Shown here in pieces: positions 8,801 to 14,952 of a DNA stretch of 15,107 bases (within the stretch, counting starts at the first letter, position 1; every line of letters starts with the position of its first letter). The translations under genes and the position numbers were made by a program. The notes beneath the pieces were generated by a model. That model was not told the DNA's origin and ran no database searches. It worked only from the letters and a program-made list of their open reading frames with translations. The stretch spans positions 1,836,827-1,851,933 of the forward strand of contig FN649758.1 in the NCBI GenBank assembly GCA_000310025.1. Direction: 5' to 3'. The stretch is from Ectocarpus siliculosus (lineage: Eukaryota; Sar; Phaeophyceae; Ectocarpales; Ectocarpaceae).

Positions 8801-11775
8801 TTACGATTTAATCTCGTCAACACTCCTATCTAGCCGTGCTTTCCCGTGACATGGTTTCTGCATACATCACCATCTTAAAATACTTGCCTTAGCAGCGCGC
8901 GGAAGCATCGGCCTGCTGCACGCTTCGCCCCTCCCAACAACAGCATTTCTTAACTGCCAGTGCAAATGACCAACTGCTGTACAAATCTCTCGCGCCGTGG
9001 ATACGGCAACATAGGCTGCATGTAGTGCCCCCCAAACGTCCGTACCTCGGAGACGACGACGTAAAAGGGTACAGTCCTCATGCCCAGGATGTCCTTAGCC
9101 CTCTCCTTCTCGTCCTCCTCCAGGTGCACGTGGGCCAGGCTGTTCATCGTGTAAAAGTGCCAAGACGGCGGCGGCGGCAGCGGCAGACAACAACGAGACG
9201 CGGGGCAGGAACCATGTTGGTATTTGAGGCTTGTGACCATGGGAGATTCTCTCACCCGTGTTTCCCTCCTCTCAGGTGTACTACGCCAGGCATCACGTTG
9301 TGGTAGTGGTGGTGGGCAACAACGACAAAAAAAACATCTCAGCATCGTTCCAAAGAGGAGGATCTCAGAATCACGGCAACAGCATTCGGGGAAGGCCTCG
9401 CAGAGAGAAGTCCACCTTCCGACCAACAAAAAAAACAGATGGACAAAATAAGCCTCCTCTCTCGTAGTATCTTGAATCGCGTTCCCATGTACCGCACATC
9501 AAGTCCCGCTTTTTAAACCTCCGGCCCTCCGAATACACGAAGCGGCAACTGCATTTATTCGTTGTAGCGATACAGTCGACGGGTCGCGCATCCCAGCGAA
9601 ACAACGGGAAAAAGCGCGTTTTTCCTTACCTGGTCCACCTGCCCTCGGAAGCGGCCTGCGAGACGAGCTCGCGCGCCGCGCTTGAGTCGTCGATGTTGAC
9701 CGCCACGAAGGTCACGGAGGGTCGCCCGAGGGCGATCGAGTCCAGGGCGTCCAGCGCCGCGGGGCAGTTGGTGCACCGGGTTGTCCAGAAGTCTGCCATG
9801 TCGTTGTTTGGGATGGGAGAGAGGGAGAGAGAGGGAGAGAGAGGGGGAGAGAATGGGGTCTGTGCTCATGATTGGCATGCCGTTATCCTTAGATCATAGA
9901 AATCGTTCACATCCCCATAGGGCCGAATCGGAAAACATGGGGCTTTCGCTGACCAGGCTCGGGAATCGCTATGAGCGGAAGGGGTGAACAGGCTTGACCG
10001 ACAAAGCATGAAAGTTCTGTGCGTTGTGGTGCGGAACATCAGTCATCAGTATTGCCGTGCGCTGCTTACAGAGCAGTACCGCTGCCGTTGGTCGCTGCCC
10101 GCATAGATATAAATGAACCTCTGCAACTTTTCCTGAGCTGTGGTGTCTTCCGTGTCGCTGGTTGTAATTCTGATGGAGGGCGATGGGGGTGAGGACTACA
10201 GCAGTCCATCCCGTCCGTGCAAAACCGGCGAACGTTTCGTGGAGCAAACCGGTTTCTAGGGGTACCGCTGTGCCAAGGGGTTAGGGTTAGGGTTAGGGTT
10301 GAAACAGCTTTGCAGATATACAAACTCGAGAGAAATAGATGACGCAGCGTTCAGGGTTCGAGGGAGGACTGGAATCCACCCAAAGGCGGGACCAGGGCTC
10401 TACACCGTAATGAGAGAGACAAGTGTATCCGTGTGAGTTTGACCTGCTTGTTTCCGTTTGTGTGAGAGAACAAGCACAGAGTTCATCAGTCGAGAGTCTT
10501 CGTTATTTCCGATACGCGTAAGGGCGCGATTGCGCATGGCTGCAATGGGGCGTACTCTTATATTTTGCATGCCTTAGCGGTTAGACGATTGACCACGCGT
10601 CCTGGAGAGGACGGAGCATTGTTCCCACAGGACCGATCACGGATGGCCAATCTTCCTTCCTACTTTGCCAAAGGTGGCTCAAAAATGTCTTCCCTAGTCT
10701 GTCTATCCTAACGATATCCCGTCTTTTCAAACCACTTCCTACTCCCCAGTACAGCTACCGTCCTCTCCTCTCAATTCCGTGCCTCAAACATCTCCCTGTA
10801 CGTCCCTTGTATTTTTCCCAGCTCAGTCATGTACACTTCCCTCTCCTCTTCGTACCACGGACATTCCGCGACTACATGAAAACGGTCTTCGCATTCGAAG
10901 CCGCAATCACATTTGAACTTGTCGTCTTCGTCGTCTACCGTCCTATGTCTTCGTAGACGTTCTCGAATGCCGATGTCCCCGGTCCTGAGCTTGACCTTAA
11001 GCTTTGTCCCCGCATCCATGGCTGCAATGGGGGGTCTAAAAAAACATTGTTGCTTTATGGGGAAAATACATCGTTCTTGTGTCTGCACCACCATAGCCCC
11101 CCAGGGGATGCATGCACCCCCCCCGGGCGCACAAATACTCCCGCCGCTGTTGGGCACGTGAGTTTGGATATCGCGAAGAGTAGACAGGAGTTCCGGAAAG
11201 CGGTGTGTACGCGAGAACGGGTTGGCCAAACCCCAAATCCAAAATCCAATCTGTGGCAAGGATGTGCTGATATGTACGCGTGAACACCATACCGTTGTAC
11301 ACCGAGGTGGAGAGGGGGGGGGGGTGATATCTGAACGCATGCCCGTATTGCGACACGAGCTTACTGATGATTTTTGGGAGTGCAGATGTGCAGATGCTCT
11401 GCAGTAGCTCTCACAGCCGGAGATCGCATATTTCCTGCGGAATGTTATTGTTACACGCTCGCTCGACATAAGCAACCATTGCGGTCGTCGGTCTACTGCT
11501 GTCGTTATCCCTGCGGCACCCCGCCGTGCGGTGTTGGTCGCGGCCGTGGTGTTGGTCGCAGCCGTTGGCTATTGCGAATTTGTCGCTCCCTCTCGTTCGA
11601 GACCTGCTCAACAAAACCCTCGCTAGGAGCCCTCACCGTAGACTGTAGCCTTAGCGTTTCGAAGATCGCCAAGGGTAGCGGTAGAGCTCGCGTCGGCTGC
11701 TCCATCCTTGCCATCACGGATCAGCAGCGAGGTGCTGGGGAGTGCCAGCAAAGCATCGAGTCCCTTCGACGACAT
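5276..11775 (-). CDS. Tandem thioredoxin/redoxin-like protein with a triple CX4C linker, 8 exons, 566 aa
   Basis: Exons from 5' to 3': 11637-11775, 9630-9792, 9046-9139, 7690-8406, 7111-7180, 6484-6643, 5922-6123, 5276-5431. All introns are GT-AG with matching phases (1,2,0,0,1,2,0), and the total of 1701 nt gives 566 aa plus stop. Module A is residues 1 to about 157, with C53-T-N-C56 in DFWTTRCTNCP and cis-Pro region TVPFYVVV (P125). Module B is about 362-512, with VGDAMPSLQ, C401-V-R-C404 in DFWTTRCVRCP, and SVPFYVVV (P482). The linker 158-361 is Ala/Pro-rich with three ECxGxVCKLVR(K/R)PK motifs. The tail ends FTMDEDF. Both CxxC sites and cis-prolines are intact, so a thiol-disulphide oxidoreductase role is likely; the partner is unknown. 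No signal or transit peptide is seen, so it is probably cytosolic. The start ATG has A at -3 and an in-frame stop lies upstream. Confidence 0.87.
5586..5603. repeat. (CAA)n microsatellite
   Basis: About six imperfect caa/aac units in the intron between exons 7 and 8 of the tandem TRX gene. Confidence 0.8.
5775..5852. repeat. (TC)n microsatellite
   Basis: A nearly pure TC array from 5775 to about 5824, degenerating to 5852. It is in the intron after exon 7 and adjoins the dispersed repeat at 5884-5927. On the gene strand it is (GA)n. Confidence 0.95.
5884..5927 (+). repeat. 44-bp dispersed repeat, copy 2 (spans TRX exon 7 donor)
   Basis: Matches 1811-1854 at 41 of 44 positions. Read on the gene strand, it supplies the last two codons of exon 7 (ACT GAA) and the donor gtattt. 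It therefore overlaps coding sequence. Confidence 0.87.
5922..6123 (-). CDS. Tandem TRX gene exon 7 (cis-Pro strand and last helix of module B)
   Basis: Acceptor ttgtcggaaag before 6123, phase 2, about 23 nt from a 22-C run. Encodes GWPTLTHTIPRGNEEESEAL, then GLKSVPFYVVVARDGRIEQA and FETFYDLSRPETE (residues 448-515). Donor GAA|gtattt at 5921, phase 0. It lies inside a 44-bp dispersed repeat, and every other possible downstream donor nearby is also in that repeat. It merges the equivalents of exon 3 and the first part of exon 4. Confidence 0.83.
6147..6168. repeat. G22 homopolymer (C22 on the TRX gene strand)
   Basis: Twenty-two uninterrupted G. On the gene strand it is a C run just upstream of the exon 7 acceptor and directly downstream of a LINE 3' end. 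The exact length may be unreliable in the assembly. Confidence 0.9.
6169..6217 (-). mobile_element. LINE 3' end, copy C (5'-truncated, diverged)
   Basis: On +, tgtcctcatg followed by tgcatgccgtcgtcgtcaga and ccgttggcctc matches the 3' terminal segment of copies A and B. The terminal edge sits on the G22 run. No clear target-site duplication was found, so the upstream limit is approximate. Confidence 0.6.
6401..6424. repeat. (AC)n microsatellite
   Basis: About ten CA units preceded by A-rich tracts, in the intron between TRX exons 6 and 7. Confidence 0.9.
6484..6643 (-). CDS. Tandem TRX gene exon 6 (CVRC active site)
   Basis: Acceptor aacgtgcag, starting at 6643 in phase 1. Encodes DFWTTRCVRCPAALDALEGL, an Ala run, AVTYISVNLDS, and AQEIVSKG with a split Gly codon. 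Donor AAGGG|gtgggt at 6483, phase 2. It is homologous to exon 2, with the same boundaries and phases. The Ala run (8-9 residues) is an insertion relative to module A. Confidence 0.87.
7111..7180 (-). CDS. Tandem TRX gene exon 5 (N-terminal redoxin strands of module B)
   Basis: A 70-bp exon, acceptor gggctctgcag, starting at 7180 in phase 0. Encodes VVPIDGGSATTLDDVRAGG and PAVL, then one base of the Asp codon. Donor CTAG|gtgtgt at 7110, phase 1. With the exon 4 end it gives the classic redoxin opening (GD..P.L ... DG ... TL.D... G.P.VLDFW). Confidence 0.85.
7478..7620. repeat. 16-bp target-site duplications of LINE copy B
   Basis: Perfect copies of agtgggagcagggggg at 7478-7493 and 7605-7620, flanking the 111-bp element. 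Confidence 0.85.
7494..7604 (-). mobile_element. LINE 3' end, copy B (111 bp) with 16-bp target-site duplication
   Basis: A 111-bp insert lies between perfect 16-bp direct repeats agtgggagcagggggg at 7478-7493 and 7605-7620. Its + strand reads gtactcat, then tgcatcccgtagtcgttaga and ccattgacctcgc. This matches the left end of the coding LINE fragment at 10551-11016, and cggagca plus the ccgga core also align. The size and the duplication suit an extremely 5'-truncated LINE insertion. The G run at its right flank has grown to 17. Confidence 0.8.
7690..8406 (-). CDS. Tandem TRX gene exon 4 (end of module A, CX4C linker, start of module B)
   Basis: Acceptor ctctgcaaacag before 8406, with a strong pyrimidine tract, phase 0. 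Encodes DGKVLRHGSAKTLPLKTVES (end of module A), an Ala/Pro/Gly-rich linker, three motifs at residues 219-233 (C221, C226), 279-294 (C281, C286) and 326-340 (C328, C333), an acidic spacer, and VGDAMPSLQ (start of module B). Donor CAG|gtgggt at 7689, phase 0. Long ORFs on the opposite strand here are shadows produced by GCC/GGC-rich codons. Confidence 0.86.
8407..9045 (-). other. TRX intron 3, no further element seen
   Basis: A 639-bp GT-AG intron (donor gtacgg, acceptor tgcaaacag on the - strand). It contains a perfect 8-bp-arm hairpin at 8537-8560 (tgtgccgg / ccggcaca, 8-nt loop) and nothing else that I recognise. Confidence 0.7.
9046..9139 (-). CDS. Tandem TRX gene exon 3 (cis-Pro strand of module A)
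   Basis: Acceptor gatgaacag at 9140-9148, phase 2. Encodes SLAHVHLEEDEKERAKDILG, then MRTVPFYVVVSE (residues 101-132). Donor GAG|gtacgg at 9045, phase 0. The R-W-T-S-L-A-H join mirrors G-W-P-T-L-T-H at the same place in module B, which supports this acceptor. Confidence 0.85.
9630..9792 (-). CDS. Tandem TRX gene exon 2 (CTNC active site)
   Basis: Acceptor acatggcag after a long CT-rich tract, starting at 9792 in phase 1. Encodes DFWTTRCTNCPAALDAL, then SVTFVAVNIDD and ELVSQAASEGRWT; residues 47-100 plus a split Ser. Donor AG|gtaagg at 9629, phase 2. The CxxC follows the usual helix-2 placement of thioredoxins, with Arg before the first Cys. Confidence 0.88.
9816..9851. repeat. GA-rich tract (CT-rich on TRX gene strand)
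   Basis: An imperfect (GA)n/GGGA tract. On the - strand it forms the polypyrimidine tract ahead of the acceptor at 9793. Confidence 0.8.
9859..9900 (-). mobile_element. LINE 3' end, copy D (5'-truncated, diverged)
   Basis: On +, ctcatgattggcatgccgtt followed by a diverged agatcat stretch matches the terminal segment of copies A-C. Its edge abuts GGGG at 9855-9858. It lies about 66 nt upstream of the exon 2 acceptor on the gene strand, next to the CT-rich tract. No clean target-site duplication was found, and the upstream limit is uncertain. Confidence 0.5.
10278..10300 (+). repeat. Interstitial telomere-like (TTAGGG) tract
   Basis: About 3.8 perfect TTAGGG units (23 nt) inside TRX intron 1. 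TTAGGG is the telomere repeat of many eukaryotes, including brown algae. The flanks are not telomeric. Confidence 0.92.
10551..11016 (-). mobile_element. 5'-truncated non-LTR retrotransposon (LINE), copy A, with 16-bp target-site duplication
   Basis: A 466-bp insertion between perfect 16-bp repeats catggctgcaatgggg at 10535-10550 and 11017-11032. The - strand encodes the C-terminus of a LINE reverse-transcriptase polyprotein and ends in a short 3' UTR without poly(A). Its 3' end is shared with copies B, C and D. It lies in intron 1 of the tandem TRX gene, in the sense orientation. Confidence 0.87.
10632..11016 (-). pseudogene. LINE reverse-transcriptase polyprotein, C-terminal remnant (broken)
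   Basis: Reading from 11016 downward gives KLRTGDIGIRERLRRH, then a zinc-knuckle-like CDCGFECEDRFHVVAECPWY (C-x-C-x3-C-x4-H-x4-C), then EEEREVYMTELGKIQGTYRE. An in-frame TGA at 10773-10771 interrupts it. The same frame goes on with RTVAVLGSRKWFEKTG, and a frameshift then leads to IVRIDRLGKTFLSHLWQSRK and DWPSVIG. This order (Cys-His knuckle, VLG..kW, D...l.k.FL..LW) is common at the ends of LINE ORF2 proteins. With a stop, a frameshift and no RT or endonuclease domain, it is dead. Confidence 0.83.
11637..11775 (-). CDS. Tandem TRX gene exon 1 (start; N-terminus of module A)
   Basis: ATG at 11775-11773 in context tggaccATGT. An in-frame TGA lies shortly upstream, which fixes the start unless an upstream coding exon exists. 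Encodes residues 1-46: MSSKGLDALLALPSTSLLIR, then an acidic/Ser stretch, then TATLGDLRNAKATVY. Donor TACG|gtgagg at 11636, phase 1; the split codon becomes the Asp of DFWTTRC. TLGDLRNAKATVYD parallels TLDDVRAGGPAVLD in exon 5, which is the main reason for linking it across an intron of about 1.8 kb. Confidence 0.8.
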
Positions 11776-12192
11776 GGTCCAGGAGCGAGACGGCCTCGAC
11801 CTTTGAATATTCTCCGCGGTTCAGGGGAAGAAGGTGCCGCTAAACTCCGGGAATGCTCAAGCCTCGAGTGGACGGCGTCCCTCTGCTCCGTATACTTGGT
11901 GTCGTTGATGGCTTCGGGCAGAGAGGGTGCCCGAGAGAGACGAAGAGAGAGAGATGCGAGCGAGAGAGGAAGAGGGAAGATCTCAAAAAGCAGGCAAACG
12001 CCGAATGTGTGTGAGCAGAAATTTCAAATTCAAAAATCAAACGAGGGTCCCGTCGCATAGTACCGCCCAACATGCGCCCTGTTTTTTCTCCATCTCTTAT
12101 GCGCACCCCCTCCGCAGCACTCAAACAGCAGATTGCGCCCTCTTGCAAACAGGGAGCAGCGGAGGGGGGAGACCTAGCCCAAGAGAAACAGG

Positions 12193-12477
12193 GTGATAAA
12201 TCGTGTGGGTCCCTTGTCGAGGCCGCCATTGCCTAGCTTTGTCGCAACTACGTCGTCAAGGGTACCAATATCCCGAAGACTTCTGCGGCACATCTTGACT
12301 GCTGGACTGCGAATTAGCGATAGGGGACGTGTCTTATTCGCCAAGCAAGACGGCCAGCGAGAGTTCACTGCTGCTACTGCTGTGGTATCCTGTGTTGCCG
12401 CTGCTCTTTTCGAGGCCACATGCCACAGCAGTGAGCTGCTGGAGAGGGAGAGAGAGGATCAAGTACGTTCGTCCTCA
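12193..12477 (+). CDS. Possible hypothetical exon (unrecognised)
   Basis: An open frame from 12193 with RVPISRRLLRHILTAGLRIS, VLFAKQDGQREFTAATAVVS, and FEATCHSSELLERERED. Donor-like sites follow at CAA|gtacgt (about 12461) and CTG|gtgagt (about 12500). Composition is plausible for coding and an acceptor-like gtcgtcaag precedes it, but no family is recognised. It could be an upstream exon of the gene at 13534 or a chance frame. Confidence 0.2.
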
Positions 12478-12543
12478 CCGCGGGCTCGTCGGTACCTGGT
12501 GAGTGATGGGTGACCCTACAGCGTTGGTGTCGTCGTTGGCGGG

Positions 12544-12562
12544 TCTGTCGACAGTCGACAGA
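12544..12562. repeat. 19-bp perfect palindrome
   Basis: tctgtcgac and gtcgacaga arms of 9 bp around a single A. It lies in the divergent spacer and could be a protein-binding site, but none is recognised. Confidence 0.85.
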
Positions 12563-12587
12563 GTCTACAAATGCATTTTTCGATTTT

Positions 12588-12815
12588 CTACTGCTGTATG
12601 CATACATGTACCACCGTACAGCAGTACATAGTGAAGCCCGTAAACGTTGCCACAAAGGCTTGTAACAGAACGTCTTGTGCCGTGGCATGCGTATGCAGAG
12701 GGAGGTTTGCCGCGAGCCGGCCAAGGGTTGTGCTTGTTACATAACGTCCGTCGCACAAGGTCACGTAATCTATCTGGCTGCCTGCAAAGCAAAGTTCCTC
12801 TTCGCTTGGTGTCAA
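12588..12815 (-). CDS. Possible hypothetical terminal exon (unrecognised)
   Basis: The - strand frame reads SQIDYVTLCDGRYVTSTTLG, then RLAANLPLHTHATAQDVLLQ and AFVATFTGFTMY, and stops at 12588. An acceptor-like tttgctttgcag precedes SQIDY. No start codon, partner exon or known domain was found. Confidence 0.15.
   Translation of the reverse strand: MTPSEEELCFAGSQIDYVTLCDGRYVTSTTLGRLAANLPLHTHATAQDVLLQAFVATFTGFTMYCCTVVHVCIQQ
12589..12626. repeat. Inverted repeat, 10-bp perfect arms
   Basis: tactgctgta and tacagcagta separated by 18 nt. It starts 26 bp past the palindrome at 12544-12562. Confidence 0.85.
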
Positions 12816-13533
12816 CTTGCACTAAAACTTGCAAGCTGCTGCTGTGGCATGAACCATGAACGGTCGGAGACGAAACTTGGCTCGTTCACCAGACGACCAA
12901 AGTGTCTAAAACAACCTATGTAACAAGAGCAGCCCCCTTGAGTGAAGAGAACGGCACAGGTTGTGATTTTTCGAGGAACACTGCTGTTCTTGGACTGGTT
13001 GCCAACGCCCGGCTCTAAAGAGCGTGCGGGGGATTGGTACACAGTACTGCTGTTGCTCGATCCTCCTGGTGGTGTTGCGTGGACGATTGGATGTGTATAT
13101 TGTCTCATACACACCACCAGTCTAGATGGCTCCCGACGTGGCGATGGACACAAGTATCGGAAGGAGAGCAGTTCATTACCAACTATAATACCTTCTCACA
13201 AGCATGTTTGTCGGTGCACAATCACTTCGCTCCCGAAGAAAGAACCACTGCAATACTTCACACAACTCACTCCCCGCCCGATCCACGTGCTTGCCCTTAT
13301 GCAGTGGGGGCGGGGGGGGCGGGAGGGGGTGCGTTGCGGTGCCCCTCAGCAAGTGGCGTATCCTTGCTCCCCAACGGCGGTAGGGACAAGCACAGCTCAC
13401 CCCAAGACTCGGTGGACGCGCGGCTGAAAACAGGGTAGTCTTTGTGAGAAACAAAGCGCTGATCGCAGGCGGCGTAGATCTTCTGGAAAGGAGAAAGCCG
13501 GCTGGCTCACCCCATCTCATTTCGAACCAGAAG

Positions 13534-13695
13534 ATGGCGCACGCCGGCAGGGAAGGCGACTGTTTTTCGGAGGAGGGGGAGGGGGAGGGGGGGTTGGTGG
13601 GACGCGCCGTGCGCAAGGAGTTCCCTTTCGGGCTACTGGAGGGGAAGGTGGCCTTCTGCCACCGGCCGGACGGGGACGCTCTGCTGGTCCGCGTG
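13534..13695 (+). CDS. Tudor-like gene exon 1
   Basis: Encodes MAHAGREGDCFSEEGEGEGG, then LVGRAVRKEFPFGLLEGKVA and FCHRPDGDALLVRV (54 residues). Donor GTG|gtgagc at 13696, phase 0. The start is ATG 13534 by Kozak-like context. Confidence 0.6.
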
Positions 13696-14707
13696 GTGAG
13701 CAGAGCAAAGACGGTTTTGACCCTCGATTGGGTACGTCTGCACGTCGGTCAAGGTGTTGATTTGCCTGCATCGATCCCCCGTTGACCTGCTGACCCTTTT
13801 GAATGTGCGCATCCTTCGCTGACACTTCTTTCGCAACGGTCGCCTCCCATGAATCCATCCATCGTACACAAGAGAGCGCACGTGAGGTGGTAGCTGCTGG
13901 ACGTGAGGGCTCTTATTTTCATGCGTTGTGCCCCTCTCGTCTTCGTCTTCTCTGCTTCCCTGATACCACTCCGTTCACGACGGAAGCACGATCTACAAAA
14001 ACTGCGCGGTCTTGCTTCACTGGCCGCTGTGTGGCAGCTAGGCCACACAACCCCATAAAATCGAAATTTTGTCGCGGTCGAAACCGGACTTACGATCGGG
14101 CATCCGTGCCCATCCCCCCCCCCGCACCCCCCGGCAAGCTAGCTTGAGGCCCAGTAATGCCAACTGACCAAAATTTACTCGTTTTGCTTCGTTTTGTTTT
14201 GTTTGGCGCGGCATGGGGCAGGAGTACACCGACGGCGACTCCGAGGACCTCCCTGAGGAAGAGGTCCGAGACCTCCTTCTTCCCCCGTCCTATTCCTCCC
14301 CCACCACCGCTCGTACGTCGTCCTCGTCCTCGTCATCTCAACCTGCTGCTGCTGCTGCTGCTGCCGGCGCCGGCAGCGACACCATGATCGTCACGCCCCC
14401 GACCCCAGCAGTCCGAGGCCCCGCGGGTGGGGGGGCCAGGGTTTCCGCTGCCAAAGGCGTTGCTGGGTTTCATTCCTCGAGGCGCGATTCTTCTTCTTCT
14501 GCCGCCGGCGCCACCGAGAAAGGGGCTTCCTCCGGCAGGAAAAAGAAGAGGGCTTCTTCTTCCTCGTCCGGCGGAGGTGGTAGCAGCAAGAAGGCCGCGG
14601 TGGCTAACGGCGTTGCGGCGGATGAGGGCGGCGGCGACTGTGTTGTTGTCCCCGCCTCGGCAGTTTCGCGCCGCAAGGCGGGGAGGGTGGAAGACGACCG
14701 TGGAATG
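13534..14707 (+). CDS. Tudor-like / chromatin-associated protein, N-terminal part; 2 exons in window
   Basis: Exons 13534-13695 and 14222-14707 encode 216 residues, and the gene continues right of the window. Residues about 21-73 form one split module: GLVGRAVRKEFPFGLLEGKV ahead of the intron, then EYTDGDSEDLPEEEVRDLLL after it. The pattern VG..V.KEF...G.V ... V.Y.DGDSEDL is typical of small Tudor/PWWP-like beta-barrel domains in plant and algal PHD- or DDT-type nuclear proteins. The rest is Ser/Ala/Gly-rich low complexity, with a nuclear-localisation-like GRKKKR cluster. The ATG at 13534 has a good context (aagATGG). ttcgaaccag just before it could be an acceptor instead, so an upstream exon is possible. 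Function and partner are unknown; a chromatin role is inference. Confidence 0.6.
13696..14221 (+). other. Intron of Tudor-like gene
   Basis: A 526-bp GT-AG intron between the two halves of the YxDGDSED module. It holds a C10 run near 14115 and a T/G-rich tract before the acceptor. No gene or element was recognised. Confidence 0.65.
14222..14707 (+). CDS. Tudor-like gene exon 2
   Basis: Acceptor atggggcag, starting at 14222 in phase 0. Encodes EYTDGDSEDLPEEEVRDLLL, then Ser and Ala runs (a GCT array at about 14343-14362), GRKKKRASSS, and SRRKAGRVEDDRGM. Donor ATG|gtgaga at 14708, phase 0. The frame stays open to 14965, but only by crossing a minisatellite with no protein similarity, so I end the exon at the donor. 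Confidence 0.62.
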
Positions 14708-14732
14708 GTGAGACTGGAACGGTGGTATTGGT

Positions 14733-14952
14733 TGTACGTACCGTGTGGGAGCCTCCTGGTTTTTTTTTGCGGTAGCGATGTCATATGTGTTGTACGTGTC
14801 GTATGGCAACCTCGCGCTCTTTGTGGCAGCGGTGTCATATGTTTTGTACGTACCGTGTGGGGACCTCGTGATTTTTGTGCGGCAGCGGTATCGTACGTGT
14901 TGTACGTGTCGTGCAGGAACCTTGTCGAACCTTGTTGCGGCAGCGGTGTGGC
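14733..14952. repeat. 54-58 bp minisatellite, 4 units, dimeric pattern
   Basis: Units start at 14733, 14791, 14845 and 14901. Each opens tgtacgt and ends in a gcggcagcggt-like block. Units 1 and 3 share tgtacgtaccgtgtgg, while units 2 and 4 share tgtacgtgtcgt, which suggests a dimer that was duplicated. It lies in the intron after exon 2 of the Tudor-like gene. Confidence 0.85.

Larger units (their letters stand above)
10535..11032. repeat. 16-bp target-site duplications of LINE copy A
   Basis: Identical catggctgcaatgggg at 10535-10550 and 11017-11032, directly flanking the LINE fragment. Confidence 0.88.
11776..13533. other. Divergent intergenic region
   Basis: Separates the start of the tandem TRX gene (-) from the Tudor-like gene (+), so it should hold both promoters and 5' UTRs. 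No TATA box or other core element could be assigned with confidence. It contains a GA-rich stretch near 11920-11990, two inverted repeats at 12544-12626, and G-rich runs near 13304-13330. Weak open frames are listed separately. Confidence 0.6.

Noticed and set aside
11374-12060. + strand ORF of 228 codons
   Set aside because: It overlaps TRX exon 1 antisense, ends in GA-rich low complexity, and shows no motif. Exon 1 on - is supported by phase and by similarity to exon 5.
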